From contig NZ_PGEZ01000001.1 in assembly GCF_002797495.1 (NCBI RefSeq), positions 2,418,001 through 2,482,000 on the forward strand: a stretch of 64,000 nt of DNA. Direction: 5' to 3'. The notes beneath the pieces were generated by a model that ran no database searches, was not told the origin of the DNA, and was given only the letters and a program-made list of their open reading frames with translations. Each line of letters begins with the position of its first letter. The first letter of the stretch is position 1. Position numbers and translations under genes: made by a program. Positions 45,536-54,978 of this stretch are shown piece after piece. Source of the DNA: Mumia flava (GTDB lineage Bacteria; Actinomycetota; Actinomycetes; Propionibacteriales; Nocardioidaceae).

Positions 45536-46354
45536 TCAGCGGGAGCCGTCCGGGACCAGCCCGGGCGGCTCCTGCGTGTCCAGGCGCACGAGCTGGCAGG
45601 GTCCGCCGAGGTAGATCCCGCCGTCGATGTCGAGCACGAGGCCGCCGGCGTACCGGACCGGCTCGTCGTGCGCGGTGACGCCGCCGCCGCGCAGCGTCGC
45701 GCCGATGGTGTGCCCGTGGACGATGTCGTTCCCGCCGAGCGTCGCGAGCATGGTGCGGGCGACCTCGTGCCCGTCCTCGCCGCTGAAGGCGTAGCGGTGC
45801 GTCAGCCGCGTCCAGGCCTCCCACCAGGTCTCCAGGTCGGGCATGTGGAGCTCGGCGCGCACGGCGGCGTTGATCTGGTCCACCTCGTCGGCCCACAGCA
45901 GGTAGCCCGTCGTGTCGGAGTGCATCAGCAGGTGCCCGTCGACCGAGGCGATCACGTCGCGGGTCGTCAGCCAGTCGAGGTGCTCCTCGGTGAGGCCCTC
46001 GAGATCGGTGATGACGCCGCCGTTGTGGATCCAGTTCACCGCGAAGTTGAAGCGGGGGTCCGACGGGATCTCCGTCTCGCCGTAGCGCTGGGTGCCGAGG
46101 AGCAGGATCTCGTGGTTGCCGAGCAGCGCGGTCGCGCTCCCGCCGGCGGCCGCCGCCTCGTCCTCGAGCCGCATCGCGAGCTCGATCACGGCGAGTCCGT
46201 CGGGACCGCGGTCGACGTAGTCCCCGAGGAACCACAGACGCGCATCGCCTCCGGTCCAGTGTCCGTCGGCGTCGGTCAGTCCGTTCGCGTGCAGTGTCGC
46301 GACCAGCACCTCGAGATGCCCGTGGATGTCGCTGACCGCGTAGAGGCCCCCCAT
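45536..46354 (-). CDS. PPP-type metallophosphoesterase
   Basis: 272 aa. Metal-binding motifs SDIHGH, GDYVDRG and GNHE in order, and later HS and GHT, define the calcineurin-like serine/threonine phosphatase/Ap4A hydrolase group. Cytosolic. Possible roles are protein dephosphorylation or diadenosine-polyphosphate cleavage; the sequence does not decide. Confidence 0.87.
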   Translation of the reverse strand: MGGLYAVSDIHGHLEVLVATLHANGLTDADGHWTGGDARLWFLGDYVDRGPDGLAVIELAMRLEDEAAAAGGSATALLGNHEILLLGTQRYGETEIPSDPRFNFAVNWIHNGGVITDLEGLTEEHLDWLTTRDVIASVDGHLLMHSDTTGYLLWADEVDQINAAVRAELHMPDLETWWEAWTRLTHRYAFSGEDGHEVARTMLATLGGNDIVHGHTIGATLRGGGVTAHDEPVRYAGGLVLDIDGGIYLGGPCQLVRLDTQEPPGLVPDGSR

Positions 46355-46399
46355 GTCCCGACAGTAGGGCGCCCCGCACCGCCTCGCCGGTCGAGTGCG

Positions 46400-47509
46400 T
46401 CAGCGGATGACGCGAGCGCCACCCCCGGCCGCCAGACGATCGACCTCCGCAGCGGTGGCCATCGAGGTGTCGCCCGGCGTGGTCATGGCGAGGGCGCCGT
46501 GGGCTGCGCCGAGCTCGACGGCACGTTCGAGGTCCGCGCCGTCGAGCAGGCCGTGGAGAAGACCGGAGGCGAAGGAGTCACCCCCGCCCACGCGGTCGAG
46601 GATCTCGAGGCCGTCCCGTTGGGTCGCACGAACGAATCCCGCGCGCGACCAGGCGATCGCACCCCAGTCGTTGACGGTGGCCGTGCGGACCGACCGCAGC
46701 GTCGTGGCGACGACCGAGAGGTGGTCGAGCTCGCTCGTGACCTTCTCGATCATGCGCGCGAAGCGGTCGGCATCCAGGTCCTGCAGCGTCGGGTCGCCGC
46801 CCGGCACCTCGAAGCCGAGTGCTGCCGTGAAGTCCTCCTCGTTCCCGAGCATGATGTCGACGTGCTGCGCGAGGCTGCGGTTGACCTCGCGCGCGCGCTC
46901 CTGGCCACCGATCGAGCGCCAGAGGCTGGGTCGGTAGTTCAGGTCGTAGGAGACCACGGTCCCGTGGCGCCGTGCCGACGACATCGCCGCCTCCAGCACC
47001 TCAGGCGTCGAGGAGGAGAGCCCGGCGTAGATCCCTCCGGTGTGGAGGATGCGTACGCCGAGGTCCCCGAACAGGTGATCCCAGTCGACCGCGTCCGCCC
47101 GGAGCTGCGATGCCGCCGTGCTGCCGCGGTCGGACACGCCGAGGGCGCCCCTGACCCCGAACCCGCGCTCGGTGAAGTTGAGCCCGTTGCGGACCGTGCG
47201 TCCGATGCCGTCGTCAGGTGTCCAGACGAGGTGGTCGGTGGACACGCCGCCGCCCTCGATCAGGGACTCGACGAGGTGCCCCACCTCGTTGTCGACCAGC
47301 GCGGTCACCACCGCCGTGCGGTGCCCGAAGACCCGTCGAAGCCCGCGGACGACGTTGTACTCGCCGCCGCCCTCGCGCACCTCGAAGCTGCGAGCCGTGC
47401 GGATCCTGCTCTCCCCGGGGTCGAGCCGGAGCATGACCTCGCCGAGAGCGACGGCATCGAAGACGCACTCGTCGGCAGGGCGGAGGCGGGTGGAGAGCTC
47501 GGATTGCAC
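46400..47509 (-). CDS. PfkB-family sugar kinase, 2-keto-3-deoxygluconate kinase type
   Basis: 369 aa, longer than the usual 310-330. N-terminal ALGEVMLRL; the catalytic base lies in GGGDSFASGLL near residue 307 (GAGD in most relatives). GTG start with AAGGGA upstream. Divergent from an IclR gene and near a KDPG-type aldolase, so phosphorylation of 2-keto-3-deoxy sugar acid is likely. Final substrate inferred. Confidence 0.78.
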   Translation of the reverse strand: MQSELSTRLRPADECVFDAVALGEVMLRLDPGESRIRTARSFEVREGGGEYNVVRGLRRVFGHRTAVVTALVDNEVGHLVESLIEGGGVSTDHLVWTPDDGIGRTVRNGLNFTERGFGVRGALGVSDRGSTAASQLRADAVDWDHLFGDLGVRILHTGGIYAGLSSSTPEVLEAAMSSARRHGTVVSYDLNYRPSLWRSIGGQERAREVNRSLAQHVDIMLGNEEDFTAALGFEVPGGDPTLQDLDADRFARMIEKVTSELDHLSVVATTLRSVRTATVNDWGAIAWSRAGFVRATQRDGLEILDRVGGGDSFASGLLHGLLDGADLERAVELGAAHGALAMTTPGDTSMATAAEVDRLAAGGGARVIR

Positions 47510-47527
47510 GGCGATCCCTTCGGGTCT

Positions 47528-47543
47528 GTTCAGAATGCTGAAC
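47528..47543. promoter_or_regulatory. Palindromic operator candidate, kinase/IclR divergent region
   Basis: GTTCAG-AATG-CTGAAC, perfect 6-bp arms, 18 bp upstream of the kinase start. A second partial copy of the pattern (GGCAGAATATCGAAC) follows within 20 bp. Likely bound by the divergent IclR protein. Confidence 0.6.
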
Positions 47544-47617
47544 GAGTGGCAGAATATCGAACGCCTGCATTGTTAACCGCGGGTTGATCCGTCTGTCAAG
47601 CGGTACGGGAGTCCGTG

Positions 47618-48391
47618 ATGTCCGAAGCAAGGGCCGCTGCTGGTCGGGTGCGCGCCGTCGACCGTTCGCTCGACGTGCTCGAGCTGCTCGCGACGACCCG
47701 TCGCCCGTACGCGCTCAGCGAGGTCGCGCGGGAGCTCGAGGTCCCCAAGAGCACGATGCTCGGGATCCTGCGGACCATGGAGTCGCGTGGCTGGCTCGTC
47801 GAGGCCGGCGGGGCCTTCGCGCTCGGTCCCCGGTCTCTGGTCCTCGGCACGGCGTACGCCGACACCGACTTCGTCGCGTCACGGGCGGGCGTCCTCCTCG
47901 ACCAGGTCCTCGCGTCGATCGGCGAGACGGTCCACCTGGCCTGCCTCGACGGCGCGGACGTGCTCTACCTCGCCAAGCGGGAGTCGACGCATCCGCTGCG
48001 GATGTTCTCGGCGATCGGGCGCAGGCTGCCTGCTCACGCGACCGCGCTCGGCAAGGCGATGCTGGCGACGCTCTCCGACGAGGCGATCGACGAGCTCCTG
48101 CCGCGTCCGCTCCCGCGTCTGACCGACGCGACTCTGGTGGAGCGCGAGGATCTCTTCGTCGACCTCCGGCAGACGCGATCGCAGGGGTACGCGATCGACC
48201 GGGGTGAGAACGCCGACGGCATCGAGTGCTGGGCGGTTGCGCTCGATGTCGACGCCGCCGTGCCCTACGCGGTCAGTGTGTCGATCCCGACGCTCCGGAT
48301 CGATGCTGATCTCCCGGACCGCGTGGTCCAGGTGCTGCGAGCCGTGCAGGCCGACGCGGTCCGTCTGGGGCGCCGCGACTCCACCGCCTGA
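47618..48391 (+). CDS. IclR-family regulator 1
   Basis: 257 aa. Winged helix (about 8-70, RSLDVLELLATTRRPYALSEVARELEVPKSTMLGILRTMESRGWL) and a GAF-like effector domain. Divergent from the sugar kinase, so its probable direct target. ATG at 47618, with a GTG one codon upstream. Confidence 0.9.
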   Translation: MSEARAAAGRVRAVDRSLDVLELLATTRRPYALSEVARELEVPKSTMLGILRTMESRGWLVEAGGAFALGPRSLVLGTAYADTDFVASRAGVLLDQVLASIGETVHLACLDGADVLYLAKRESTHPLRMFSAIGRRLPAHATALGKAMLATLSDEAIDELLPRPLPRLTDATLVEREDLFVDLRQTRSQGYAIDRGENADGIECWAVALDVDAAVPYAVSVSIPTLRIDADLPDRVVQVLRAVQADAVRLGRRDSTA

Positions 48392-48520
48392 CGCGCCCCG
48401 CACTCTCCGTCGCCGCTCCGGACGACGTTCCCGTCCGGTTGCGAGAACGCACCGGCGACCCGCTTGACATCTCACTGTGACCTCGGCCACAGTGTCGCCG
48501 GTTCGTATTTGTCGAAGAAG

Positions 48521-48537
48521 ATTCGAGTTATTCGAAT
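48521..48537. promoter_or_regulatory. Palindromic operator candidate at IclR 2 start
   Basis: ATTCGA-GTTAT-TCGAAT, perfect 6-bp arms, running into the ATG at 48536. Another TCGAAGAAGATTCGA half-repeat precedes it. The location implies autoregulation by blocking initiation. Confidence 0.55.
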
Positions 48538-49321
48538 GACCGAGAACGGGCGGAAGTCGTCGAGCGTCGCGAAGGCGTTCGAGCTGATGCAGCTGATCGC
48601 GGATGCCGGCGCCGACGGTGTCGGTCTGCAGCCACTCGCTGCGCGGGCCGGCGTGGCCGTCAGCACGGTTCACCGCTACACGGCCTCGCTGCTGGAGCTG
48701 GGAATGATCGAGCGCAACGCCAACGGATGCTTCCGCCTCGGGGTGGGGCTCGTCACGCTGGCCGGCCGCTACCTGGAGGACGACCTCCTGCGCACGGTCG
48801 CGCACCCGTTCCTCGTGGAGCTGGCCGAGGTCAGTGGCGAGACGGCCCACCTCGGCGTCCCGATCGGCAACCGTCTCGTCTACGTCGACAAGGTCGAGAG
48901 CGCGAAGTCCGTCCGGCTCGTGTCCCGGATCGGGAGCCAGGTGCCGATGCACTGCACGTCCATGGGCAAGGCGCTGATGGCGCTGATGCCGCCCGAGCAA
49001 CGCGACGCTCTGCTCGCCGGCGATCTCGATCGCCCCACCGAGCGCACGCGGGTCGGCGCCGACCTGCTGGCCGAGCTCGACCGCGTCCGGGCCCAGGGCT
49101 TCGCCCTCGACGACGAGGAGAACGAGGACGGCGTGCGCTGCATCGGGCTCGCCGTCGTCAACGCCGCCGGTGACCCGGTCGGCGCCTTCAGCGTCTCGGC
49201 CCCGGCCGGCCGGTTCAGCGTCGAGGACTGCCATCGCCTGGCGCCGAAGGCGATGGCGATCGCCGCCCGGATCACCGATCGGATCGGGTACACCGGCGGA
49301 CCCCGCCGGACGACCCTCTGA
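48536..49321 (+). CDS. IclR-family regulator 2
   Basis: 261 aa from the ATG at 48536. Winged helix (SSVAKAFELMQLIADAG...AVSTVHRYTASLLELGMIER) and effector domain with a HCTSMGKALMALM segment conserved in IclR proteins. It stands at the head of the dehydrogenase-ABC-aldolase operon and probably controls it. Not a recent duplicate of regulator 1: the sequences are clearly different. Confidence 0.9.
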   Translation: MTENGRKSSSVAKAFELMQLIADAGADGVGLQPLAARAGVAVSTVHRYTASLLELGMIERNANGCFRLGVGLVTLAGRYLEDDLLRTVAHPFLVELAEVSGETAHLGVPIGNRLVYVDKVESAKSVRLVSRIGSQVPMHCTSMGKALMALMPPEQRDALLAGDLDRPTERTRVGADLLAELDRVRAQGFALDDEENEDGVRCIGLAVVNAAGDPVGAFSVSAPAGRFSVEDCHRLAPKAMAIAARITDRIGYTGGPRRTTL

Positions 49322-49348
49322 CCCTCCCTCCCCCTGGAAGAAGGACAC

Positions 49349-50758
49349 ATGCACACCCAGACATCCCTGACAGCACTCGAGGTCGTCAACCCGGCGACGG
49401 ACGAGGTGCTCGGCACCGTTCCCGACCTCTCCGTCGAGCAGGTGGACGGGATCGTGGCGCGGGCGCGCACGGGCCAGCGGATCGTCGCGGCGATGCCCGC
49501 TCACGAGCGCGCACGCCTGCTGAACGACGCTGCCGACCGGATCGCCGGCGAGCGCGACCAGCTCGCGCGGCTCCTGGCCGCGGAGAACGGCAAGCCGTGC
49601 GCGCAGACCGAGGCCGAGGTCGACGCGGCGGTTCGGATCTTCCGGGGCTGCGCGGGCGAGGCGACGCGGCTGTTCGGACGGCAGATCCCGCTCGACGCCG
49701 TCCCGGGACTCGAACGCCACCTGGCGGTCACGGTTCGCGAGCCGCTCGGCGTCGTAGCGGCGCTCGTCCCGTTCAACTATCCCGTCGAGCTGTACGCCCA
49801 CAAGGCGGCGGCCGCGATCGCAGCCGGCAACGCGGTCGTGGTCCAGCCTCCGCGGCGCTGCCCGCTGACGCTCGTCCGGATCGCGGAGATCCTGCTGGAG
49901 GCCGGTGTGCCGGAGGAGGCCCACCAGCTGGCAACCGGAGGTGTCGCTGTCTCGCAGCGGCTCGCCGAGCACCCGGACGTCGCAGCAGTCAGCCTCACGG
50001 GGAGCACGGCCGCCGGGCGCGAGATCGCCCGGCGCGCCGCTGACACCTTCAAGAAGGTGCTGCTCGAGCTCGGCGGGAACGACGCGATGATCGTGTGCGA
50101 GGACGCCGACGTCGACGCAGCAGCCGAGGCCGTCGTCCTCGGACGGCTGGCACGGGGTAACGGGCAGATCTGCTGCGCGGTCAAGCGGGTCTACGTCGCC
50201 GACGCCGTCCACGACGCCTTCGTCGACGCACTCACGTCCCAGGCGGCCGGACTCGTGGTGGGCGATCCGATCGAGTCGAAGACCGACGTCGGACCCTTGA
50301 TCTCGACCGACGCGGCCGAGGCAGTCGAGTCGGCCATCGCGCGGCTCGTGGAGGACGGGGCCCGGCTCGTGCTGGGAGGAGAGCGTGACGGCGCCTACCT
50401 GCGCCCGGCCGTCCTGGTCGACGTGCCGACCACCAGCCCGGCTCTCGCCGAGGAGATCTTCGGCCCGGTGGCGCCCGTCGCGCGCTTCTCCGACCCGTTC
50501 GAGGCGGTGGACATGGTGAACGACTCGCCGTACGGGCTCCAGGCGGCGATCTGGACCCGCGACGTGCAGCGCGCCTTCCAGCTCGCGCACCGCCTCGACG
50601 TCGGCGGCGTCGTGATCAACGGGTCGACGGCACTCCGGTCGGAGAACCTGCCCTTCGGCGGGACGAAGGACACCGGCGGGGCACGCGAGGGATATCACGA
50701 CACCGTTCTCGAGCTCACGCGACAGAAGACGCTCGTGGTGATGGAGGCCTTCGCGTGA
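49349..50758 (+). CDS. Aldehyde dehydrogenase of the sugar-acid operon
   Basis: 469 aa. NAD-binding VPFNYPVELYAHK, catalytic Glu LLELGGND and Cys GQICCAVKR. Similar in style to lactaldehyde/succinate-semialdehyde-type enzymes. Good Shine-Dalgarno (GAAGAAGGA). The stop overlaps the ABC ATPase gene. It could oxidise an aldehyde arising from aldolase cleavage or a sugar aldehyde; undetermined. Confidence 0.88.
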   Translation: MHTQTSLTALEVVNPATDEVLGTVPDLSVEQVDGIVARARTGQRIVAAMPAHERARLLNDAADRIAGERDQLARLLAAENGKPCAQTEAEVDAAVRIFRGCAGEATRLFGRQIPLDAVPGLERHLAVTVREPLGVVAALVPFNYPVELYAHKAAAAIAAGNAVVVQPPRRCPLTLVRIAEILLEAGVPEEAHQLATGGVAVSQRLAEHPDVAAVSLTGSTAAGREIARRAADTFKKVLLELGGNDAMIVCEDADVDAAAEAVVLGRLARGNGQICCAVKRVYVADAVHDAFVDALTSQAAGLVVGDPIESKTDVGPLISTDAAEAVESAIARLVEDGARLVLGGERDGAYLRPAVLVDVPTTSPALAEEIFGPVAPVARFSDPFEAVDMVNDSPYGLQAAIWTRDVQRAFQLAHRLDVGGVVINGSTALRSENLPFGGTKDTGGAREGYHDTVLELTRQKTLVVMEAFA

Positions 50759-52242
50759 ACCTGGAGATCCGGGGGGTCCACAAGTCGTACGGCTCGAACG
50801 AGGTGCTCCACGGGATCGATCTCGGGGCCAAGGGCGGCGAGGTCCTGGCCGTCGTCGGGGCGAACGGGGCCGGGAAGTCCACGCTCATCAAGATCCTCGC
50901 GGGCGCCGAGCCGATGTCGGCGGGCGAGCTCGTGCTCGACGGCGAGCGGCTCGACCTGCGCTCCCCCCACGATGCCCATCGCGCCGGGATCCGCACCGTC
51001 TACCAGGAGCTGACCCTCGTTCCCGAGCTCACCGTCACCGAGAACCTCCTGATGGGCGAGCTCCCTCGGAGGGCGGGCCTGATCGACTGGAAGGCCGCGC
51101 ACGGCCGGGCGCAGGGGCTGCTCGACCGGATCGGGTTCGCATCGGTCGATGCGCGGGCCCGTGCGGAGGACCTGAGCGTCGCCCGCCAGCAGATGGTCGA
51201 GATCGCGAAGGCGCTCACCACCGAGCCGAAGGTGCTCGTGCTGGACGAGCCGTCCGCGGTGCTCGCCGGCGCGGACCTGACGTCGCTGTTCCGGCTGATC
51301 GAGCAGCTGACGGCCGAGGGGGTGCTCGTGCTCTACGTGTCTCATCGGCTGGCTGAGGTCGCCGCGCTGGCCGACTCGATCGTGGTCATCCGAGACGGGG
51401 TCGTCGTGGCGACCACGACGCCGGCGGAGACGGACGAGCCGACCCTGATCTCGCTCATGGCCGGGCGGCAGCTCGGCCGGGTCTATCCCGAACGCCGTAC
51501 CGGTCCGGGTGAGGTGCTGCTGTCCGTCGAGCGGCTCTCCAGGAGCGGTGAGTTCGCCGACATCGGGTTCGACCTGCGCGCCGGCGAGGTGGTCGGTCTC
51601 TTCGGGCTCGTGGGTGCCGGTCGCAGCGAGCTCGCCCACTGCCTCTTCGGTGCTTCCCGGCCGACCTCGGGGCGGGTGCTCGTCGAAGGACGGGAGCTGG
51701 ACCTGCGGCGGCCACGCACGGCGATCCGCAACGGGCTCGCCCTCGTCACCGAGGACCGCAAGCGTACGGGCCTCGTGCCCGGGATGACCGTCCGCGACAA
51801 CATCGCGCTCGCAACGCTCCGCGCGCGGATGCGGGGGCCGCTGATCGACCGTGGAGCACAGCGCGAGGACACCGACGCGATGATCGAGCAGTTCGACATC
51901 CGGCCGCCGTCGTGCGCCGCGATGCCGATCGGACGCTTGAGCGGCGGGAACCAGCAGAAGGCGATCCTCGCCAAGTGGCTTCTGGTCGGTCCACGGGTCC
52001 TCATCCTCGACGAGCCGACCCGGGGGGTCGACATGGCGACCCGGATCGACCTGTACCGGGCCGTCGACGATCTCGCCCGCGACGGCCGGACCATCCTGCT
52101 CATCTCGTCCGACCTCAGCGAGGTGATCGGCGCCTCCGACCGCGTCCTGGTGATGGCCGACGGACGTCTGACCGCAGAGCTGAGCGCGGACACCGCCACC
52201 GAGGACTCGGTCCTCGCCCACGCGATCGGAGAAGCAGCATGA
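50755..52242 (+). CDS. CUT2 sugar ABC transporter ATPase (RbsA-like)
   Basis: 495 aa with two ABC domains. First: Walker A GANGAGKST with K41 and a degenerate LSVARQQ signature. Second: a degenerate Walker A (LVGAGRSEL), LSGGNQQK and VLILDEPTRGVD. This asymmetric pattern is normal for ribose/xylose-type importers. GTG overlaps the dehydrogenase stop. Confidence 0.95.
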   Translation: MNLEIRGVHKSYGSNEVLHGIDLGAKGGEVLAVVGANGAGKSTLIKILAGAEPMSAGELVLDGERLDLRSPHDAHRAGIRTVYQELTLVPELTVTENLLMGELPRRAGLIDWKAAHGRAQGLLDRIGFASVDARARAEDLSVARQQMVEIAKALTTEPKVLVLDEPSAVLAGADLTSLFRLIEQLTAEGVLVLYVSHRLAEVAALADSIVVIRDGVVVATTTPAETDEPTLISLMAGRQLGRVYPERRTGPGEVLLSVERLSRSGEFADIGFDLRAGEVVGLFGLVGAGRSELAHCLFGASRPTSGRVLVEGRELDLRRPRTAIRNGLALVTEDRKRTGLVPGMTVRDNIALATLRARMRGPLIDRGAQREDTDAMIEQFDIRPPSCAAMPIGRLSGGNQQKAILAKWLLVGPRVLILDEPTRGVDMATRIDLYRAVDDLARDGRTILLISSDLSEVIGASDRVLVMADGRLTAELSADTATEDSVLAHAIGEAA

Positions 52243-53234
52243 CCCTCCCCAGCCCGACAGCCGACCGGCCGGCGACCCGGCGCACCTCGATGCCCCGACT
52301 CGTGGTCGGCGGACGCGACATCACCGGCGCGGTCGCGTTCACCGTGCTCCTCGTGGCCCTCGTCGCGCTCGCGGCGATCACGACCGACAACTTCCTGACC
52401 GAGCGCAACATCCAGAACCTTCTGAAGCAGATGGTCACGACCGGTCTGCTCGCCTACGGGATGCTCACGGTGATCCTGACCGGGGGGATCGACCTGTCCG
52501 TCGGCTCCGTGGTGGCCTTCTCCGGCATCGTGAGCGCAGGCCTGGTAGCCGACCTCCCGATCCCGGTGGCCTTGGCCGTCGCGGTCGCGGCCGGGGTCGG
52601 CTTCGGGCTCATCAACGGCATCCTCGTGGCCGGATTCGACCTGGCCCCCTTCGTGGTGACGCTCGCCGCGCTCACCACGATCCGAGGACTGGCCTTCGTC
52701 TACTCCGACGTCCCGATCGCACCGGAGGATCCCGGCTTCTTCACCCTCGGCTCGCAGATGGTCGGCCCCGTTCCCCTCAGCACCCTGATCATGATCGCGG
52801 TCTTCCTGATCGGAGGAGTGTTCCTCAGCCGTACGCCGGCCGGGAGGGCCCTCTACGCGATCGGCGGGAACAAGGAGACCGTCCGCCTCGCGGGGATCAG
52901 CGTCCGCAAGCACGTCGCTCTCGCGTACGTGATCAGCGGCGCGTGCGCCGGGCTGGCGGGCGTGATCCTCTCCAGCAGGGTGGGGATCGCGCAGCCCAGC
53001 GTGGGCGTCGCCTTCGAGCTCGACGCGATCGCCGCGTGCGTGATCGGCGGGGCGAGTCTCGCCGGCGGACGCGGCACCGCCCGGGCGACCTTCGGCGGGG
53101 TGCTCGTCCTCGCTCTGATCAACAACCTGCTCAACCTCTACGGCGTCCAGAGCTACTGGCAGCAGGTCCTGAAGGGCCTGATCATCATCGCCGTCATCCT
53201 CGCGCAGTACCACGCGCAGCGACGCCGAGCCTGA
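52239..53234 (+). CDS. CUT2 sugar ABC transporter permease (RbsC-like)
   Basis: 331 aa, eight to ten helices. GGIDLSVGSVVAFSG and the GRALYAIGGNKETVRLAGI cytosolic loop are signature segments of the family. ATG overlaps the ATPase stop. Confidence 0.95.
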   Translation: MTLPSPTADRPATRRTSMPRLVVGGRDITGAVAFTVLLVALVALAAITTDNFLTERNIQNLLKQMVTTGLLAYGMLTVILTGGIDLSVGSVVAFSGIVSAGLVADLPIPVALAVAVAAGVGFGLINGILVAGFDLAPFVVTLAALTTIRGLAFVYSDVPIAPEDPGFFTLGSQMVGPVPLSTLIMIAVFLIGGVFLSRTPAGRALYAIGGNKETVRLAGISVRKHVALAYVISGACAGLAGVILSSRVGIAQPSVGVAFELDAIAACVIGGASLAGGRGTARATFGGVLVLALINNLLNLYGVQSYWQQVLKGLIIIAVILAQYHAQRRRA

Positions 53235-53281
53235 CCCAAGAAGACGTGGCAGAGCGCCACCACCATGAAGGAGAGAAACCC

Positions 53282-54247
53282 ATGAGGATCATGACCACAC
53301 TCGCGGCAACCGTGGGGGCCGGCGTTCTCGCTGTCGGTCTCGCCGGGTGCGGCTCGGACGACGGCAGCGCCGACGCCGACGAGGGCTACACCGTCGGTGT
53401 CGCGAACTTCACCCTCGCCGGCCCGTACTTCAACGGCATGGACAAGGCGATCGCCGCGCAGGCCGAAGAGGCGGACGTCGACGTGGTGAGCACCGACGCC
53501 AACGGTGATGCCGCAAAGCTCGCGTCCAACGTCGAGGACCTGATCAGCCGCGACGTGGATGCGGTGATCATCTCCGGCGGCCCGCTCGAGTCGGCGCCGG
53601 CCGTCCTCAACTCGCTCGCGAACGCCGACATCCCTGCGGTCCTGGTCGACCGCAAGTTCCAGACCGGCGAGTACACGAGCTGGATCGGCCCCGACAACGA
53701 GCAGATCGGCGTGCAGGACGGTGAGTTCCTGGCCGAGCAGCTGCCCGACGGGGGGAAGGTCGCCATCATCAAGGGCGGGCCGGCCGACAACAGCATCGGG
53801 CTCGCCCGGACCAACGGCGTGAAGTCGGTTCTCGAAGGGGACTCCGCGTTCACGCTGGTCGAGGCTCCCGACTTCGGTGGCTGGGCGTCCGACGGAGGGC
53901 TCAAGGTGATGGAGAGCCTGCTCACCACCGATCCCGACGTCGCCGCGGTGTTCTGCGAGAACGACGCGATGTGCCTGGGCGCCCAGCGCGCGATCGCCGA
54001 CGCAGGTCTCACGGACCAGATCATCCTCGCCGGCGTCGACGGTCAGCTCGAGGCGCTCCAGCAGATCGCGGACGGCACCAACTACAAGGTGACCGGCCTG
54101 AACAGCGCAGACGAGATCGGTCGGCTGGGGCTCGACCGGGCCGTGGAGATCCTCGACGGCGAGGACGTCGAGAAGGACACCGTCGTGCCGTCGCCCCAGA
54201 TCACCGCGGACAACGCCCAGGAGTACATCGACAAGGGGACGTTCTGA
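53282..54247 (+). CDS. CUT2 sugar-binding lipoprotein (RbsB-like)
   Basis: 321 aa. Lipobox VGLAGC with C23, then a periplasmic-binding-protein-type-1 domain (VISGGPLESAPAVLNSLANADIPAVLVDRK; CENDAMCLGAQRAI). AAGGAGAG precedes the ATG. The ligand is probably the monosaccharide or sugar acid that the KDG-type enzymes consume. Confidence 0.93.
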   Translation: MRIMTTLAATVGAGVLAVGLAGCGSDDGSADADEGYTVGVANFTLAGPYFNGMDKAIAAQAEEADVDVVSTDANGDAAKLASNVEDLISRDVDAVIISGGPLESAPAVLNSLANADIPAVLVDRKFQTGEYTSWIGPDNEQIGVQDGEFLAEQLPDGGKVAIIKGGPADNSIGLARTNGVKSVLEGDSAFTLVEAPDFGGWASDGGLKVMESLLTTDPDVAAVFCENDAMCLGAQRAIADAGLTDQIILAGVDGQLEALQQIADGTNYKVTGLNSADEIGRLGLDRAVEILDGEDVEKDTVVPSPQITADNAQEYIDKGTF

Positions 54248-54264
54248 GCACCGCGGGCCCGGGT

Positions 54265-54978
54265 GTGACGAGCGTGTTCGACGCCGCCTCCGTCCTCGAC
54301 GCGATCACTGCGCGCTTCGTGGTGGCGGTCCTGCGCGGACCGGACGTCGAGCGGACCCGACTCGCGGTCGCGGCGCTGGCTTCGGCCGGTGTCGGTGCGG
54401 TCGAGATCGCGTACACCACCCCGGGCGCGACCGAGCTGATCGCCCGGCTGCGTGAGGAGCACCCCGACGTGCGGGTCGGCGCCGGGACGTTGCGGTCGAC
54501 GGCACAGGTCAAGGACGCCGCCGCAGCAGGAGCGGAGTTCCTGGTCAGCCCCGGCTTCGACCCGGAGGTCGCCGGCCGGATGGCCGACACGGGCCGGCTG
54601 TGCGCCGTCGGGGCCCTCACTCCGACGGAAGTGATGAAGGTGGCGGAGTACAGCACGATCCCCGTCATCAAGCTGTTCCCGGGATCCCTCGGAGGCCCTT
54701 CGTACTTGAAGGCCCTCCGAGGTCCCTTCCCGGAGCTGCAGTTCATGCCCACCGGTGGTGTCACACCGGTGAGCCTCCACCGATGGGTCCACGCGGGCGC
54801 CGTCGCCGTCGGCGCCGGGGGCGAGCTGTGCCCCTCGGTCGCCGTCGCGGCGGGTGACTCCGCGCAGATCCGCACCCGCGCCAGCCGCTTCCTGGCGGCA
54901 GCGCGGGCCGCCCGAGAAGACAGCACCACCACCACCGACCGAGGTCAGGAAACCGAGGACAGGAGCAATGATGCGTAG
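54265..54978 (+). CDS. KDPG/KHG-type aldolase
   Basis: 237 aa from the GTG at 54265. Conserved E47 (VEIAYTTPGA) and Schiff-base lysine K136 (PVIKLFPGS) are in place, plus the MPTGGV phosphate-site loop. It splits 2-keto-3-deoxy-6-phospho sugar acids into pyruvate and a triose phosphate. The last 30 residues are an unusual Thr/Asp/Glu tail. The start is not certain: no ribosome binding site is obvious, and the gene may depend on translation of the preceding one. Confidence 0.85.
   Translation: MTSVFDAASVLDAITARFVVAVLRGPDVERTRLAVAALASAGVGAVEIAYTTPGATELIARLREEHPDVRVGAGTLRSTAQVKDAAAAGAEFLVSPGFDPEVAGRMADTGRLCAVGALTPTEVMKVAEYSTIPVIKLFPGSLGGPSYLKALRGPFPELQFMPTGGVTPVSLHRWVHAGAVAVGAGGELCPSVAVAAGDSAQIRTRASRFLAAARAAREDSTTTTDRGQETEDRSNDA
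54687..54722. other. Strong hairpin inside the aldolase coding sequence
   Basis: CCTCGGAGGCCCTTC (54687-54701) and GAAGGCCCTCCGAGG (54708-54722) form a 15-bp stem with one mismatch and a 6-nt loop, just after the active-site lysine codon. Confidence 0.6.
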
